Source: Zobellella maritima
Lineage (GTDB): Bacteria; Pseudomonadota; Gammaproteobacteria; Enterobacterales; Aeromonadaceae
Direction: 5' to 3'
DNA: 64,000 nt
NCBI RefSeq assembly: GCF_003075035.1
Contig: NZ_QCZE01000001.1
Location: 630,187 to 694,186 of the forward strand
The notes under the pieces are model-generated. The model did no database searches. It was not told the origin of the DNA and saw only the letters and a program-made list of their open reading frames with translations. How positions within the stretch are numbered: the first letter of the stretch is position 1; each line of letters begins with the position of its first letter. The translations under genes were made by a program, and so were the position numbers. Of the stretch, positions 36,029 through 46,010 are shown piece after piece.

Positions 36029-36769
36029 TTATCTGTCGGCTCTGTTGAGCCAGGTAATAAAGCCGCCGGCGCCGAGGGTGCCGAAGCCGAAGCCGAGCAA
36101 GGCGCTGGCCAGGATATCGGCAGGCCAGTGCAGGCCGAGCAGCAAGCGGGAGTAGCAGACGGCGATGGCCCAGGCAGCCAGGGTGGCGACCAGCCAGCGC
36201 GTGCGTTGCCGCCAGCTCAGCAACAGGCAGAAAAAGCTGGCCAGGGTCATGGCGGCGATGGCGTGCCCCGAGGGAAACGAATAGTTGACTTCCTCGCCCC
36301 AGTGCAGCTTGAGCCAGCCCGGGATCTGCCGTTCCGGTACCTGGCTCAGGCCCTGTCGTAACAGTTGTTCCCGCACGCTTTCCCGGTTGGCATAGAAGCT
36401 GTCGGCATTCGGCAAGCGGCCCTGCTCGACCAGCCAGAGCACATAGGGTCTGGGTTCCTTGAAATAGAGTTTGGCCAGGGTCTTGGTGACGAAGGCGCCG
36501 CCCAGGGCGATAAACAGGCACAGGAAAAATACCAGCAACTGATGGGGTGTCCGGTGCCAGCGGAACAGGGTCAGCAAGCTTAATAGCAGCAGGGTGAGCA
36601 GGATGCCGGCCTTGCCCACGGTCAGGGTTACGGCATAGGCCCACAGGGCAGGCGCCTTGTCCAGATCGAGCAGCGGAAACCAGCTCCAGTGCCAGTGATA
36701 CCCCAGGCTGGCCACCGCCACCGGTAACACCAGGATCAGGAACAACAGGCCAAACTTTTTCGACAACAT
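36029..36769 (-). CDS. pgpB: PAP2-family lipid phosphatase (PgpB-like)
   Basis: 246 aa (E. coli PgpB 254) with six predicted membrane helices. The three PAP2 motifs are KTLAKLYFKEPRP (KxxxxxxRP), FPSGHAIAA (PSGH) and YSRLLLGLHWPADILAS (SRxxxxxHxxxD). A periplasmic insert (about residues 100-150) separates motifs 1 and 2, as in PgpB. It dephosphorylates phosphatidylglycerophosphate and/or undecaprenyl pyrophosphate. ATG 36769 starts just before the first hydrophobic helix; the track extension to 36865 is artefactual. Confidence 0.87.
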   Translation of the reverse strand: MLSKKFGLLFLILVLPVAVASLGYHWHWSWFPLLDLDKAPALWAYAVTLTVGKAGILLTLLLLSLLTLFRWHRTPHQLLVFFLCLFIALGGAFVTKTLAKLYFKEPRPYVLWLVEQGRLPNADSFYANRESVREQLLRQGLSQVPERQIPGWLKLHWGEEVNYSFPSGHAIAAMTLASFFCLLLSWRQRTRWLVATLAAWAIAVCYSRLLLGLHWPADILASALLGFGFGTLGAGGFITWLNRADR

Positions 36770-36884
36770 GTTCAGACTCGCATGACAAGGGGCTGGTGAG
36801 TCTAGCAAATCCCGATCCCGATGGCAGCTGAAGCCGGTGGCGAGACGGGTTACAATGCAGTCCATTGACCCAAGGGAGACAGAG

Positions 36885-38000
36885 ATGAAGCTGCTGGCCG
36901 ATGAAAATATGCCCTATGTACATGAGTTATTTGACGAGTGGAGTCAGGTGACAACCTGCCCAGGGCGCAACATGAGCCCGGAGCAGGTGGCTGAGGCCGA
37001 GGTGTTGCTGGTGCGTTCCATCACCCAGGTGGATCAAGCCCTGCTAGCCCAGGCCCGGGGGCTGAGCTTTGTCGGCACCGCGACCATCGGCTGTGATCAT
37101 ATCGACACCCGTTATCTGGCCGAGCGGGATATCACCTTCGCCAGCGCCCCCGGCTGTAACAAGGTCGCGGTCGGTGACTATCTGCTGGCGGCCCTGCTAA
37201 AGGTAGCCGAGCACAAGGGCTGGCAGCTGTCGGCAAAGCGGCTGGCGGTGGTGGGGGCCGGCAATACCGGCTCCGAAGTGGCGGGGCGAGCCCGTGCCCT
37301 GGGGATGGAAGTGCTGCTCTGCGATCCGCCCCGGGCAGCGCGGGAAGGCGGCGACTTTGTCGGCCTGGAACAGGCGCTGGCCGCTGATATCGTCAGCTTC
37401 CATGTGCCCCTGATCCATGAGGGAGAGCACCCCACCTGGCACCTGTTGGATCGGGAACGCATTGAGGGGTTAAATTCCGAGCAGGTGTTGGTCAATGCCT
37501 GTCGTGGTGATGTGTGGGACAACCGGGCCTTGCTCGACCGGCAGCAAGGCCCTTCGCCGCTGACCCTGGTGATGGATGTCTGGGAGCATGAGCCGGCGCT
37601 GCTGGCCGAGCTGGTGCCCCATACCCTGATTGCCACGCCCCATATTGCCGGTTACAGTCTGGAAGGCAAGGCCAGGGGCACCTTCGCCCTGTTTCAGGCC
37701 CTGTGTCAACAGCGGGGCAGGGCGGTGACCTCGGGGTTCGAGCATTTACTGCCGCCGCCGCCGGTGGCCCAGCTGGCCCTGGGCCAGGTGCCGGATCAGG
37801 CCATGCTCGGTCGTCTGGTGCGTCTGGTGTATGATATCGGCGCCGATGACCACCGGTTTCGGGCGGCCCTGGGCAAGCCGGATTTTTTCGACCGCTTGCG
37901 TAAAACCTACCCGGAGCGCAGGGAGCTGGGCTCACTGACCCTGACATACCCGGATCAAGGCGTCCAGAGACGGCTGGCCGGGCTGGGCTTCAATACCTGA
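36885..38000 (+). CDS. pdxB: erythronate-4-phosphate dehydrogenase
   Basis: 371 aa (E. coli 378). D-isomer 2-hydroxyacid dehydrogenase fold: substrate region SITQVDQALLAQ, TATIGCDHIDT, NAD motif LAVVGAGNTGSEVAGRARALG (GxGxxG), FHVPLIHEG, NACRGDVWDN with catalytic Arg, and DVWEHEP with Glu. A C-terminal DUF3410 dimerisation domain follows. It acts in the DXP-dependent pyridoxal-phosphate pathway. Start ATG 36885 has AAGGGAG upstream. It heads the run fimV-truA-accD-folC-dedD. Confidence 0.95.
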   Translation: MKLLADENMPYVHELFDEWSQVTTCPGRNMSPEQVAEAEVLLVRSITQVDQALLAQARGLSFVGTATIGCDHIDTRYLAERDITFASAPGCNKVAVGDYLLAALLKVAEHKGWQLSAKRLAVVGAGNTGSEVAGRARALGMEVLLCDPPRAAREGGDFVGLEQALAADIVSFHVPLIHEGEHPTWHLLDRERIEGLNSEQVLVNACRGDVWDNRALLDRQQGPSPLTLVMDVWEHEPALLAELVPHTLIATPHIAGYSLEGKARGTFALFQALCQQRGRAVTSGFEHLLPPPPVAQLALGQVPDQAMLGRLVRLVYDIGADDHRFRAALGKPDFFDRLRKTYPERRELGSLTLTYPDQGVQRRLAGLGFNT

Positions 38001-38022
38001 AGGCAGAGGGAGCAATAACCTG

Positions 38023-39354
38023 ATGATACCTAGCAGACGATGGTCTTCTGTTGTCGGCCTGGCCTTGTACCTGTCCTGGGTACCGGGCACCGGCGCCCAG
38101 ACACTGACCCTCGGGCCGGAGAGGGCGGTTGCCGGCGGGGAAACGGCCGTGGCTACGAGTGCTAGCCGCTATGGCCCCGTCGGCCGTCGAGATAACCTGT
38201 GGACCATTGCCGAACGGTATACCCGCCCCCCGGCCAGTGTTCATCAAACGGTGGTGGCCATCTACCATCTTAACCCCCAGGCTTTTCTGAACGGTGATAT
38301 CCATCGCTTGCTCCGGGATGCCTACCTTGTGCTGCCCGGCCAACAGCAGGTGCTGTCCCGTTCGCCCCGGGCCGCGGAAGCCGAGTATCGCCGGCTGAGC
38401 CTGGGGCAGCCCAGTCTATCCAGGCCGGCCACCGCTACCCTGGTGCCTGCCGCCGTACCCGAGGAGGCGACGGTCGGGGGGCAGCCGCAAGAGGTGTCTG
38501 CCGGCAGCCAGCGGCAGGACGAGGTGCAGAGTCGGCTGCTGGACGAGCTGCGTGAACAGCTGACGCTCTCCAATGCCCAGCTGACCGAACTGAACCAGTT
38601 CAACCGGCAGCTGCGGCAGCATGTCAGCGCGCTCAGCGACGAGGTGCAGGAGCTAAAGGTGACCCGGGAGGCGCCACCGGCGAGCGAGCCCGGCTGGTCG
38701 GTAGTCCTTGCCGATAACAAGCCGTATCTGTTACTGGTGTCGTTGCTGATCCTGCTGCTGTTGTTCAAGCGGTGGGGCAGGCAGCAACCGGCTGCGGCGC
38801 AGCCGGCGGCCATGCAGGGAGAGCCTCGGATGGGCGCAGGCCAGGACCGCTTGACGATTCGGCTCCCGCCGACGGCGCCAACGAGTCACCCCGAGGAGCT
38901 GAGCAGAACCGCGGAGGCGCCTGTCAGCCTCGGCCTTAATCTGGTGGACACGTCCAGCCGCTATGTTCCGAGCCTGGACGACCCACGGCCGGCCCCCAGC
39001 GCTCATCCCGATGCCGAGCGAACGGCAGCCACGGAGGATATTTCGGCACCGGTGTCCGAAGCGGTACCTGAGCCGGTTATGGCAACCAGGGGCAAGGCGG
39101 CGCCTGCAGGCCTCGCCGACAAGGAGGTGGAGTTCAGGCTGGAGGTAGGGCTCGACGAATATGCCGCCGTGCTTGGACACCAGGAGGTGGACGTGGATCA
39201 GGATGAAGGGGGGATAGGCGCCAAGCTGGATCTGGCTCGGGCCTATATCGAAATCGGTGAACAGGGTGGTGCACGAACCCTGTTGAAACAGGCGCTCAAA
39301 CGCGGCACTGCCGAGCAGCAGCAGGAGGCGAAAAAACTGTTGCAGCGCCTGTAA
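38023..39354 (+). CDS. fimV: FimV-like peptidoglycan-binding polar protein, short form
   Basis: 443 aa. Signal peptide ([26 protein letters not shown]), then the FimV N-terminal/LysM block ([27 protein letters not shown], about residues 50-115), a coiled coil (about 170-215), one transmembrane helix ([19 protein letters not shown], about 235-253), an acidic variable tail and the FimV C-terminal TPR motif ([28 protein letters not shown]). Many FimV proteins are 600-900 aa, so this version is short in the middle. Family members organise cell poles and type IV pili. The pdxB-fimV-truA position is that used by Vibrio and Aeromonas relatives, usually with asd in between, which is absent here. Confidence 0.82.
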   Translation: MIPSRRWSSVVGLALYLSWVPGTGAQTLTLGPERAVAGGETAVATSASRYGPVGRRDNLWTIAERYTRPPASVHQTVVAIYHLNPQAFLNGDIHRLLRDAYLVLPGQQQVLSRSPRAAEAEYRRLSLGQPSLSRPATATLVPAAVPEEATVGGQPQEVSAGSQRQDEVQSRLLDELREQLTLSNAQLTELNQFNRQLRQHVSALSDEVQELKVTREAPPASEPGWSVVLADNKPYLLLVSLLILLLLFKRWGRQQPAAAQPAAMQGEPRMGAGQDRLTIRLPPTAPTSHPEELSRTAEAPVSLGLNLVDTSSRYVPSLDDPRPAPSAHPDAERTAATEDISAPVSEAVPEPVMATRGKAAPAGLADKEVEFRLEVGLDEYAAVLGHQEVDVDQDEGGIGAKLDLARAYIEIGEQGGARTLLKQALKRGTAEQQQEAKKLLQRL

Positions 39355-39407
39355 AAAACCGGCTTAACAGGTATAATTGCCGCCATTTTTTGACCTTGGA
39401 ATCGATT

Positions 39408-40199
39408 ATGCGAATCGCCCTGGGAATAGAGTATGACGGCAGCCGCTATTACGGCTGGCAGCGTCAACGGGAAGTACCCAGTGTCCAGGAAGAGGTGGAA
39501 AAAGCCCTCTCTAAGATTGCCGATCATCCGGTGGAGGTGCAGTGCGCCGGCCGTACCGATGCCGGTGTCCATGGCACTGGTCAGGTGGTGCACTTCGATA
39601 CCCATGCCAGCCGCCAGCCGGGCGCCTGGACCCTGGGGATGAATGCCAACCTGCCGGCCGGTATTGCCGTGCGGTGGGTCAAGGCGGTCGACGACGATTT
39701 TCATGCCCGTTTCAGTGCCACCGCCCGGCGTTACCGCTATATTATCTTCAATCATAAGATGCGGCCGGCCATCCACGGCCATGGGGTCAGCCATTATCCC
39801 CAGCCGATCGACGCGGAAAAGATGCACCATGCGGGCCAATGCCTGCTGGGAGAGCGGGACTTCAGCGCCTTCCGGGCGGTACAATGCCAGTCCAAGAGCC
39901 CCAACCGCAATGTGATGCACCTGAACGTCAAGCGTTACGGCGAGTACGTGGTGCTGGATATCAAGGCCAATGCCTTCCTGCATCATATGGTGCGTAATAT
40001 TACCGGTACCCTGCTGGAAGTGGGCATGGGTAATGCCGAGGCGGGCTGGGTACAGGAAGTGCTGGAGGGGCGGGATCGCAACCTGGCGGGGGTCACCGCC
40101 AAGGCCGGCGGCCTGTACCTGGTGTCGGTCGATTACCCCACGCATTTCGGCTTGCCGGAAACAGTACCGGGCCCCTTGTGGCTGCCTGACTATTTATAG
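39408..40199 (+). CDS. truA: tRNA pseudouridine(38-40) synthase
   Basis: 263 aa. Catalytic Asp in [19 protein letters not shown] (RTDAGVH), also [14 protein letters not shown] near the N-terminus and [19 protein letters not shown] near the C-terminus. It converts U38-40 of the anticodon stem to pseudouridine. ATG 39408 matches the family N-terminus [11 protein letters not shown]. Confidence 0.95.
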   Translation: MRIALGIEYDGSRYYGWQRQREVPSVQEEVEKALSKIADHPVEVQCAGRTDAGVHGTGQVVHFDTHASRQPGAWTLGMNANLPAGIAVRWVKAVDDDFHARFSATARRYRYIIFNHKMRPAIHGHGVSHYPQPIDAEKMHHAGQCLLGERDFSAFRAVQCQSKSPNRNVMHLNVKRYGEYVVLDIKANAFLHHMVRNITGTLLEVGMGNAEAGWVQEVLEGRDRNLAGVTAKAGGLYLVSVDYPTHFGLPETVPGPLWLPDYL

Positions 40200-40206
40200 A
40201 CAAGGC

Positions 40207-40240
40207 GTGCGGGTAGCTGGGCCCCGCACCGCCAGTTTTT
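40207..40240 (+). terminator. possible terminator after truA
   Basis: GTGCGGG/CCCGCAC stem (40207-40229) followed after 7 bases by TTTTTT. The distance to the T-run is longer than ideal, so efficiency is doubtful. A promoter for accD may lie in the rest of the 142-bp gap. Confidence 0.4.
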
Positions 40241-40341
40241 TATCAACCTGAACGCAGTTCTGTGGTTTAATGCGGACCATGCAGCCGCTGGACGACAATG
40301 CCAGACTGCGCGATAAATTTGCATAAACGCTAAGGATTTCC

Positions 40342-41205
40342 ATGAGTTGGCTAGAGAAGATTCTTCCCAAAAATAAAAATATCGGTGTCCGTCGTCACAA
40401 TATTCCGGAAGGAGTATGGAGCAAATGCAGCAGCTGTGAACAGGTGCTGTACCGGGCCGAGCTGGATCGCAACCTGGAAGTCTGTCCCAAGTGTGATCAC
40501 CATATGCGCATCAGCGCCCGTGTACGCCTCGACAAGTTCCTCGACAGCGACGGACGGGAAGAGCTGGGTGCCGAGCTGGAGCCCCAGGACGTGCTCAAGT
40601 TCAAGGACTCCAAGAAATACAAGGACAGGATCAGTGCGGCCCAGAAGAGCAGCAACGAAAAAGACGCCATGGTGGTGCAGAAGGGCAGCCTCAAGGGCCT
40701 GCCGGTCGTGGCATGTGCCTTCGAATTTTCCTTTATGGGCGGTTCCATGGCGTCCGTGGTCGGCGCCCGTTTTGTCAAGGCGGTCGACGCCTGTATTGCC
40801 GAGAATCGCGCCCTGATCTGTTTCTCTGCTTCGGGGGGCGCGCGCATGCAGGAAGCCCTGTTTTCGCTGATGCAGATGGCCAAGACCAGCGCAGCCCTCA
40901 ACCGTCTGTCGGCCGCGGGCCTGCCGTTTATCTCTGTACTGACCGATCCCACCATGGGTGGGGTATCCGCGAGCCTGGCAATGCTGGGTGATATCAACGT
41001 GGGTGAGCCCAAGGCGTTGATCGGTTTCGCCGGTCCCCGGGTTATCGAGCAGACGGTACGCGAGAAGCTGCCGGAAGGCTTCCAGCGCAGCGAGTTCCTG
41101 CTGGAGCATGGCGCCATCGACATGATCATCGATCGTCGTGAGATGCGTGATCGCCTCGCCGGCCTGATCGGCAAGTTGATGAACCTGGAACCGGTCGTAG
41201 CCTGA
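40342..41205 (+). CDS. accD: acetyl-CoA carboxylase carboxyltransferase subunit beta
   Basis: 287 aa. An N-terminal zinc ribbon with C29xxC32...C48xxC51 precedes the carboxyltransferase core ([57 protein letters not shown]). It pairs with AccA to transfer carboxyl to acetyl-CoA, the first committed step of fatty-acid synthesis. The stop overlaps the folC start by one base (TGATG). Confidence 0.96.
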   Translation: MSWLEKILPKNKNIGVRRHNIPEGVWSKCSSCEQVLYRAELDRNLEVCPKCDHHMRISARVRLDKFLDSDGREELGAELEPQDVLKFKDSKKYKDRISAAQKSSNEKDAMVVQKGSLKGLPVVACAFEFSFMGGSMASVVGARFVKAVDACIAENRALICFSASGGARMQEALFSLMQMAKTSAALNRLSAAGLPFISVLTDPTMGGVSASLAMLGDINVGEPKALIGFAGPRVIEQTVREKLPEGFQRSEFLLEHGAIDMIIDRREMRDRLAGLIGKLMNLEPVVA

Positions 41206-42449
41206 TGAGCACGACAGCTGCGGTTTCTCCGGAGCGGTCCCTGACCGACTGGCTGGCCTATCTGGAAGGCCTGAACATGGCTCATATCGAGTTGGGCCTG
41301 AGCCGGATGGAAGCGGTCGCCGGGCGCATGGGCCTGCTCAGCCTGCCGAGCCATGTGATCACGGTCGCCGGTACCAATGGCAAGGGCTCAACCTGTGCCC
41401 TGATGGAGGCCATATTGCAGGCCTCGGGGCACAGTGTCGGAGTATACTCCTCGCCCCATTTGATCGATTTTCGGGAGCGGGTGCGTATTAACGGTCAGTT
41501 TCCCGCCGCCGAGCGTTTCTGCACGGCCTTCACCGAGGTGGAGGCCGCGCGGGGCGATATCGCCCTGACCTATTTCGAGTTTGCGACCCTGGCTGCACTC
41601 TGGTTGTTCCGCGATGCGGCACCCGAGGTGGTATTGCTCGAAGTGGGCCTGGGCGGTCGGCTCGATGCCACCAATGTGGTGGCGTCGGAGCAGACGGTGG
41701 TGACCACCATAGCGCTGGATCATACCGATTGGCTGGGTACGGATCGGGAAGCCATCGGCCGGGAAAAGGCCGGTATTTTCCGGCCCGGAAAGACGGCCGT
41801 CTGTGGTGAGCTGGATCCGCCCCTGAGCTTGCTGAATCATGCTCGTGCCCTGGGTACGCCCCTGCAGCGGGTGGGCGTCGACTTCCAGTTTCGCCAGGAG
41901 GGAACCCGCTGGGCTTTCGAGGGACAGGGATTGACGCTGTCGGACCTGCCGTTACCCAATCTGCCGCTGATGAATGCGGCTACCGCCCTGGCCAGCCTGG
42001 CCTGTTCGCCATTTGTCCCTGGTCGGCAGGCGGTGGTCGATGGGCTGACCCAGGCTCGGCTGATCGGACGTTTCCAGCAGCTGAATCCGCAGCTGTGGGT
42101 CGATGTGGCCCATAACCCGGAATCGGCCGGCTATCTGGCGTCCCGGCTGGCCACGCTGGGGGCCAAAGGCCGTATCCTGGCGTTGGTGGGCATGCTCAAG
42201 GACAAGGATATTGCCGCGACCCTGGCACCCATGCAGCCGGTGGTGGATGAGTGGTACTTGGCGAGTCTGGCTGGCCCCAGGGGATTGAGCGCCGAGGGGC
42301 TGGCGCAGCATGTACGGGGCCGGTGTTTTGACTCGGTGAATGCGGCCCTGGCCGCGGCCGAAGCCGATTGCGGCGAGCAGGATATCGTGATCGCCTTCGG
42401 CTCGTTTTTCACCGTGGCAGATGTGTTGGCCAACAAAATAACCGGGTAG
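41205..42449 (+). CDS. folC: bifunctional folylpolyglutamate/dihydrofolate synthase
   Basis: 414 aa (E. coli 422). Mur-ligase-like: P-loop VAGTNGKGSTCALMEAIL, Omega loop SSPHLIDFRERVRI, EVGLGGRLDATNVV, ALDHTDWLG and DVAHNPES. It adds glutamate to dihydropteroate and folates. Translationally coupled to accD. Confidence 0.95.
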   Translation: MSTTAAVSPERSLTDWLAYLEGLNMAHIELGLSRMEAVAGRMGLLSLPSHVITVAGTNGKGSTCALMEAILQASGHSVGVYSSPHLIDFRERVRINGQFPAAERFCTAFTEVEAARGDIALTYFEFATLAALWLFRDAAPEVVLLEVGLGGRLDATNVVASEQTVVTTIALDHTDWLGTDREAIGREKAGIFRPGKTAVCGELDPPLSLLNHARALGTPLQRVGVDFQFRQEGTRWAFEGQGLTLSDLPLPNLPLMNAATALASLACSPFVPGRQAVVDGLTQARLIGRFQQLNPQLWVDVAHNPESAGYLASRLATLGAKGRILALVGMLKDKDIAATLAPMQPVVDEWYLASLAGPRGLSAEGLAQHVRGRCFDSVNAALAAAEADCGEQDIVIAFGSFFTVADVLANKITG

Positions 42450-42458
42450 GAACTGCAT

Positions 42459-43220
42459 TTGGCGACTCAATTTCAGCATCGTTTGGTTGGTACCGTTATT
42501 CTGTTTGCCCTGGGGGTGATCTTCCTGCCCGACCTGTTGGATGGGAAGAAACAGCTGGTCCAGGATGAGGCGGTCACCATTCCCCTGCGTCCTGAGCTGG
42601 ACCCGCCACAACCCGTGATTAGTCAGCCTCTGCCGATTGCTTCGGCAGGGGTGGCTCCGCAGGTTGAGCCGGCTCAGCGCGAGCCCGATCCGGTCGAGCC
42701 GGTGCCTGAAGTCTGGGCCCTGGAACAGCCGCAGGAGGCGCCTCCGGCCGCCAAGTCTCAGCCGGTGGTGCAGGCCGCACCCAAGCCGGCCCCGCCCGAG
42801 GTTGAATCCAAGCCCCAACCGGCACCCAAACCGGCCCCGACCAAGGTTGAACCCAAACCCCAGCCGGCACCGGTCAAGACTGAACCCAAACCTCAGCCGG
42901 TACCGGTTCCCAAACCTGCTCCGGTGATCAAGCCGGCCCCCATTATCCGTCCTGCGCCGGTTGCGCAACCGGCAGCCCAGCCGCAGCAGGGCAGCTTTGT
43001 GGTACAGCTGGGGGCATTCCGTAATGCTGGAAATGTGAACGATCTGGTCAAGAAATTGCAGGCGGCGGGATATCGTGCCCAGACTTCACCGGCGGTGCCC
43101 CAGCAGGGGGTGTTGAACCGGGTGTGGGTTGGCCCTGACTCCCGGGCCCGGCTCGAGCAACAGCTGGCGCCCCTGGAGCGGCTGACCGGCCTGAAGGGGC
43201 GGATACAGAGCTATCCCTGA
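42459..43220 (+). CDS. dedD: SPOR-domain cell division protein DedD
   Basis: 253 aa from a TTG start at 42459 (TAGGAA upstream). A single N-terminal membrane anchor (LVGTVILFALGVIFLPDLL) is followed by a long Pro/Lys/Glu-rich linker with imperfect repeats of PKPAP-x-VEPKPQPAP (about residues 105-155), and a C-terminal SPOR domain (about 175-253: FVVQLGAFRNAGNVNDLVKKLQAAGY). SPOR domains bind denuded glycan strands at the septum. The repeated DNA of the linker reflects the protein repeats. Ends before a strong terminator; cvpA-purF do not follow. Confidence 0.92.
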   Translation: MATQFQHRLVGTVILFALGVIFLPDLLDGKKQLVQDEAVTIPLRPELDPPQPVISQPLPIASAGVAPQVEPAQREPDPVEPVPEVWALEQPQEAPPAAKSQPVVQAAPKPAPPEVESKPQPAPKPAPTKVEPKPQPAPVKTEPKPQPVPVPKPAPVIKPAPIIRPAPVAQPAAQPQQGSFVVQLGAFRNAGNVNDLVKKLQAAGYRAQTSPAVPQQGVLNRVWVGPDSRARLEQQLAPLERLTGLKGRIQSYP

Positions 43221-43249
43221 CAGTTAAAGCAACAAACCATTAGGGTAAG

Positions 43250-43284
43250 GAGGCCACTCGCGACAGCGGGTGGCCTCTTTTATT
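43250..43284 (+). terminator. intrinsic terminator after dedD
   Basis: GAGGCCACTCGC / GCGGGTGGCCTC stem (one T-G pair), GACA loop, then TTTTATT. Ends the accD-folC-dedD transcript. Confidence 0.88.
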
Positions 43285-43353
43285 GCTGATCGATTAGTAA
43301 AATAACGGTTGCTGAGCTCAGTCTCAAAATGGAGCGCTATTGGTATCCGTAAT

Positions 43354-43683
43354 TTAGATGCACTTGACCGGTTTGGGCAGGCCGGCCAGCTTGGTGGCCT
43401 GCTTGGCCGGGCCCTTGGGAAACAGTCGGTACAGGTAACGGCTGTTGCCCTTTTCTTCCCCCAGCTCCTTGGCCATCGCTTTGACCAGGGCGCGGATGGC
43501 GGGCGAGGTGTTGTACTTCAGATAGAATTCCCGCACAAAATTGATGACTTCCCAATGTTCCGCGGTGAGGGTGATACCTTCTGCCGCTGCAAGGGACTCA
43601 GCCAATGCAGGCTGCCAATCCTGCACCTGCTTCAGGTAACCCTGGGCGTCGGTTTCTATCTGACGGCCGTTAAATTCCAACAT
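43354..43683 (-). CDS. tusE: TusE/DsrC-like sulfur relay protein
   Basis: 109 aa. Family features are [16 protein letters not shown], the helix-rich core [28 protein letters not shown] and the invariant penultimate Cys108 in the tail PKPVKCI that carries persulfide. TusE hands sulfur from TusBCD to MnmA for 2-thiouridine in tRNA, functionally linked to mnmC in this window. It lies 11 bp after yccS on the same strand. Confidence 0.93.
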   Translation of the reverse strand: MLEFNGRQIETDAQGYLKQVQDWQPALAESLAAAEGITLTAEHWEVINFVREFYLKYNTSPAIRALVKAMAKELGEEKGNSRYLYRLFPKGPAKQATKLAGLPKPVKCI

Positions 43684-43694
43684 ATTGACTCCTG

Positions 43695-45863
43695 CTACTG
43701 TTGCGGACCGATCTTACCTGTCGCCGTGGTGTGCGGCAACGACCCCTGTTGCTGAAAGCCCCGGGACAGCAAGTAGAGATCATTGACCAGCTGGGTAATA
43801 TTGCCCAGTAATTGCTGGGTCAGGATTTCCCATTCGTCGTCGGTGGCATCGGGGGTTTGGAGCAGGGGCGTGAAGGCCGCCAGCTCCCGGCCGTTACGCA
43901 ATGCCTGTGCCGCGGCCTGGAGGCGCTCGACCAGCACCTGTGCGTCCTGCAGCACATCGGCATGCTTGCGGTGGGAGCCCAGGGTCGACAGGTAGGACAG
44001 CAGGGTATGGTTGCGGTAGGCGATGTCGAAACACAGGTTGAGCCAGTGCCTGGGTACCGGTTCGACCCGTATATTCTGCCAGGTCAGGGCTAGCTGGTTG
44101 TCGGCCTGATGCGCGCGCTTACGGGCAATGCGATAATTCAGCTGTTCATTGCGGCCATGGGCGAACTGATCGATGATGGCGGCCAGATAGTCGGCATTGG
44201 CATCCATGGCATCGGCCATCAGGCGGGGCAGGTAACGTTGCTGCCAGTCGGGCCAGATAAACCAGACCGCAATAAAGGCCAGCAGACAGCCGGCCAGGGT
44301 GTCGAGCAAACGGGGTAAAAACACCTGTTCCTCGCTGCCTGCCAGCAGGCTGAAGGCCAGCAGTACAAACAGGGTCATAAAGCAGACGGCCCAGCTGTAA
44401 TGAGTCCTGACCTGGGTAAAGAAGACGAAGATGCTCAGCAGCATGATAATAAGCTGCGCGCCCACAGAGGGGAAAAAAGTCAGCAGCGGCATGGCCACCA
44501 GGATGCCGCCCAAGGTACCCAGGGTGCGCTGTACCAGCCGCTGGCGGGTGGCGCTGAAACTGGGCTGGCAGACAAAGAGGATGGTCAGCAGTATCCAGTA
44601 GCCCTGCTCCAGCCCCAGGGAGGTGATCAGACCGTAGCCGAGGGCAAAGCACAGGCTGATCCTGACACTGTGACGAAACAGTATGGCATTGGGGTGTAGT
44701 AGTGTCTTCAACCGGTCCCAGAATGGGGGCTGCTCGGGCCGGGCCAGCTCGATAGCATCGCTGCTGTAATCCAGCACCGCCGGGTGATGGGGCTGGGTGA
44801 GTCGCTCGGCACGTAATAGAGCCTGGTGCAGGTGGCGCATATTGCGGGCAAGAAACTTCATCGGGCTCAGCAGGGAGCGGGGATAATGACGCTGCAGGTG
44901 ACTGTAGGCCAGCTGATCGCCGAGGGCACTCAGCACCCAGGCGAGCCGTTTGTCATGCCGATAACGGCTGTGGGTCAGAATTGCGTAGCCCAGCCGGTAA
45001 CAGGCTTCGCCCAGTTCGCACTGGGCGGTCTGATAGCCGGCCACCACCTGACTCTGCTCCAGTTCGACTTTCAGCTGCTGATAGGAGTAATGGCTGGATG
45101 TTGCTCGCTCGTGCATATCCATGACCAGCAGATACAGGGCCAGCAGGCGGCTCAGTTCTTCGTCCTGGGGCTCGCTCCCCTGCAGGCGCCGGTTAAGCAT
45201 TTGTTTGGTGTTATCCAGGGCGGTCACCAGCTGGATATTGAGCTGGGCCAGCTGATGGCGCAACTGCTGGTGCTCCTGTTCAGGGGCATCGAAGAAGCGG
45301 GCCTTCTCCAGCAGGTAGCGGGACAGGGCAAAGTAGCACTGGGCCAGCTGCTCGTGTACCTGCTTGTAGGGCCAGGCGAGGAGCACCAGCCAGGAAATGA
45401 GGCCATACCAGACGGCGCCGGCGGTCAGTAACAGCGGCTGGTACCAGAAATGGGGGCTGTGCAGATGGCCCTGCATGGCATAGAGAGACACCAGCAGGGT
45501 ACCGAAGCCCAGGGCCCGGGCCGAGGCACCGGCGGCGCCTATCAGGATGAGCATAAAGGTGCCGGCTATCAGCAGGGGGCCGAAAATAAGGGGTTGGTCG
45601 ATGAACAGGTTGACAAGGATGGTGGCGATAAAAAAACTGCCGAGGCTGACCAGCAAATGGCGGAAGCGGCCCCAGGGGGCCTGGTCTACCTCACTCAGGG
45701 CGGCGGCCATGGCCCCCAGGGCCAGGGTGACGGCAATCTGGATTTCGTCCGCCAGCCAGCCGAAGAACAACAGGCAGGATAACGCCAGCAGGACCTTGAG
45801 GGCGAAGAAGAAATGGCTGTCGGTAAAGAGTCGTCTTAACCAGGGTAGCAGGCTGGACATCAT
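43695..45863 (-). CDS. yccS: YccS/FUSC family inner-membrane protein
   Basis: 722 aa (E. coli YccS about 720). Two blocks of about five membrane helices (residues 15-160 and 395-520) are each followed by a large cytoplasmic region, the typical duplicated FUSC topology. Motifs include [21 protein letters not shown] and [28 protein letters not shown] text in the second half. Its substrate is unknown; relatives resemble aromatic acid exporters. ATG 45863 (ATGATG) chosen over the longer frame to 45902. Confidence 0.87.
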   Translation of the reverse strand: MMSSLLPWLRRLFTDSHFFFALKVLLALSCLLFFGWLADEIQIAVTLALGAMAAALSEVDQAPWGRFRHLLVSLGSFFIATILVNLFIDQPLIFGPLLIAGTFMLILIGAAGASARALGFGTLLVSLYAMQGHLHSPHFWYQPLLLTAGAVWYGLISWLVLLAWPYKQVHEQLAQCYFALSRYLLEKARFFDAPEQEHQQLRHQLAQLNIQLVTALDNTKQMLNRRLQGSEPQDEELSRLLALYLLVMDMHERATSSHYSYQQLKVELEQSQVVAGYQTAQCELGEACYRLGYAILTHSRYRHDKRLAWVLSALGDQLAYSHLQRHYPRSLLSPMKFLARNMRHLHQALLRAERLTQPHHPAVLDYSSDAIELARPEQPPFWDRLKTLLHPNAILFRHSVRISLCFALGYGLITSLGLEQGYWILLTILFVCQPSFSATRQRLVQRTLGTLGGILVAMPLLTFFPSVGAQLIIMLLSIFVFFTQVRTHYSWAVCFMTLFVLLAFSLLAGSEEQVFLPRLLDTLAGCLLAFIAVWFIWPDWQQRYLPRLMADAMDANADYLAAIIDQFAHGRNEQLNYRIARKRAHQADNQLALTWQNIRVEPVPRHWLNLCFDIAYRNHTLLSYLSTLGSHRKHADVLQDAQVLVERLQAAAQALRNGRELAAFTPLLQTPDATDDEWEILTQQLLGNITQLVNDLYLLSRGFQQQGSLPHTTATGKIGPQQ

Positions 45864-46010
45864 GGGCTCGTATAGGCATGCAGAGCAAGGATAATAACGC
45901 AAGGCGGGGGGCTGGCACGACGGTTAATTCGGCCTTTTATCTGCATGGGACTGGTGTCACCAGCCGCCTTTGTTCACAATAGGCTTAACCTTTGATATTG
46001 GGTAACTCCG

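Noticed and set aside
42780..42930. CRISPR-like or satellite direct repeats
   Set aside because: The repetition is within dedD and encodes the Pro/Lys/Glu linker; spacing and sequence vary as protein repeats do.
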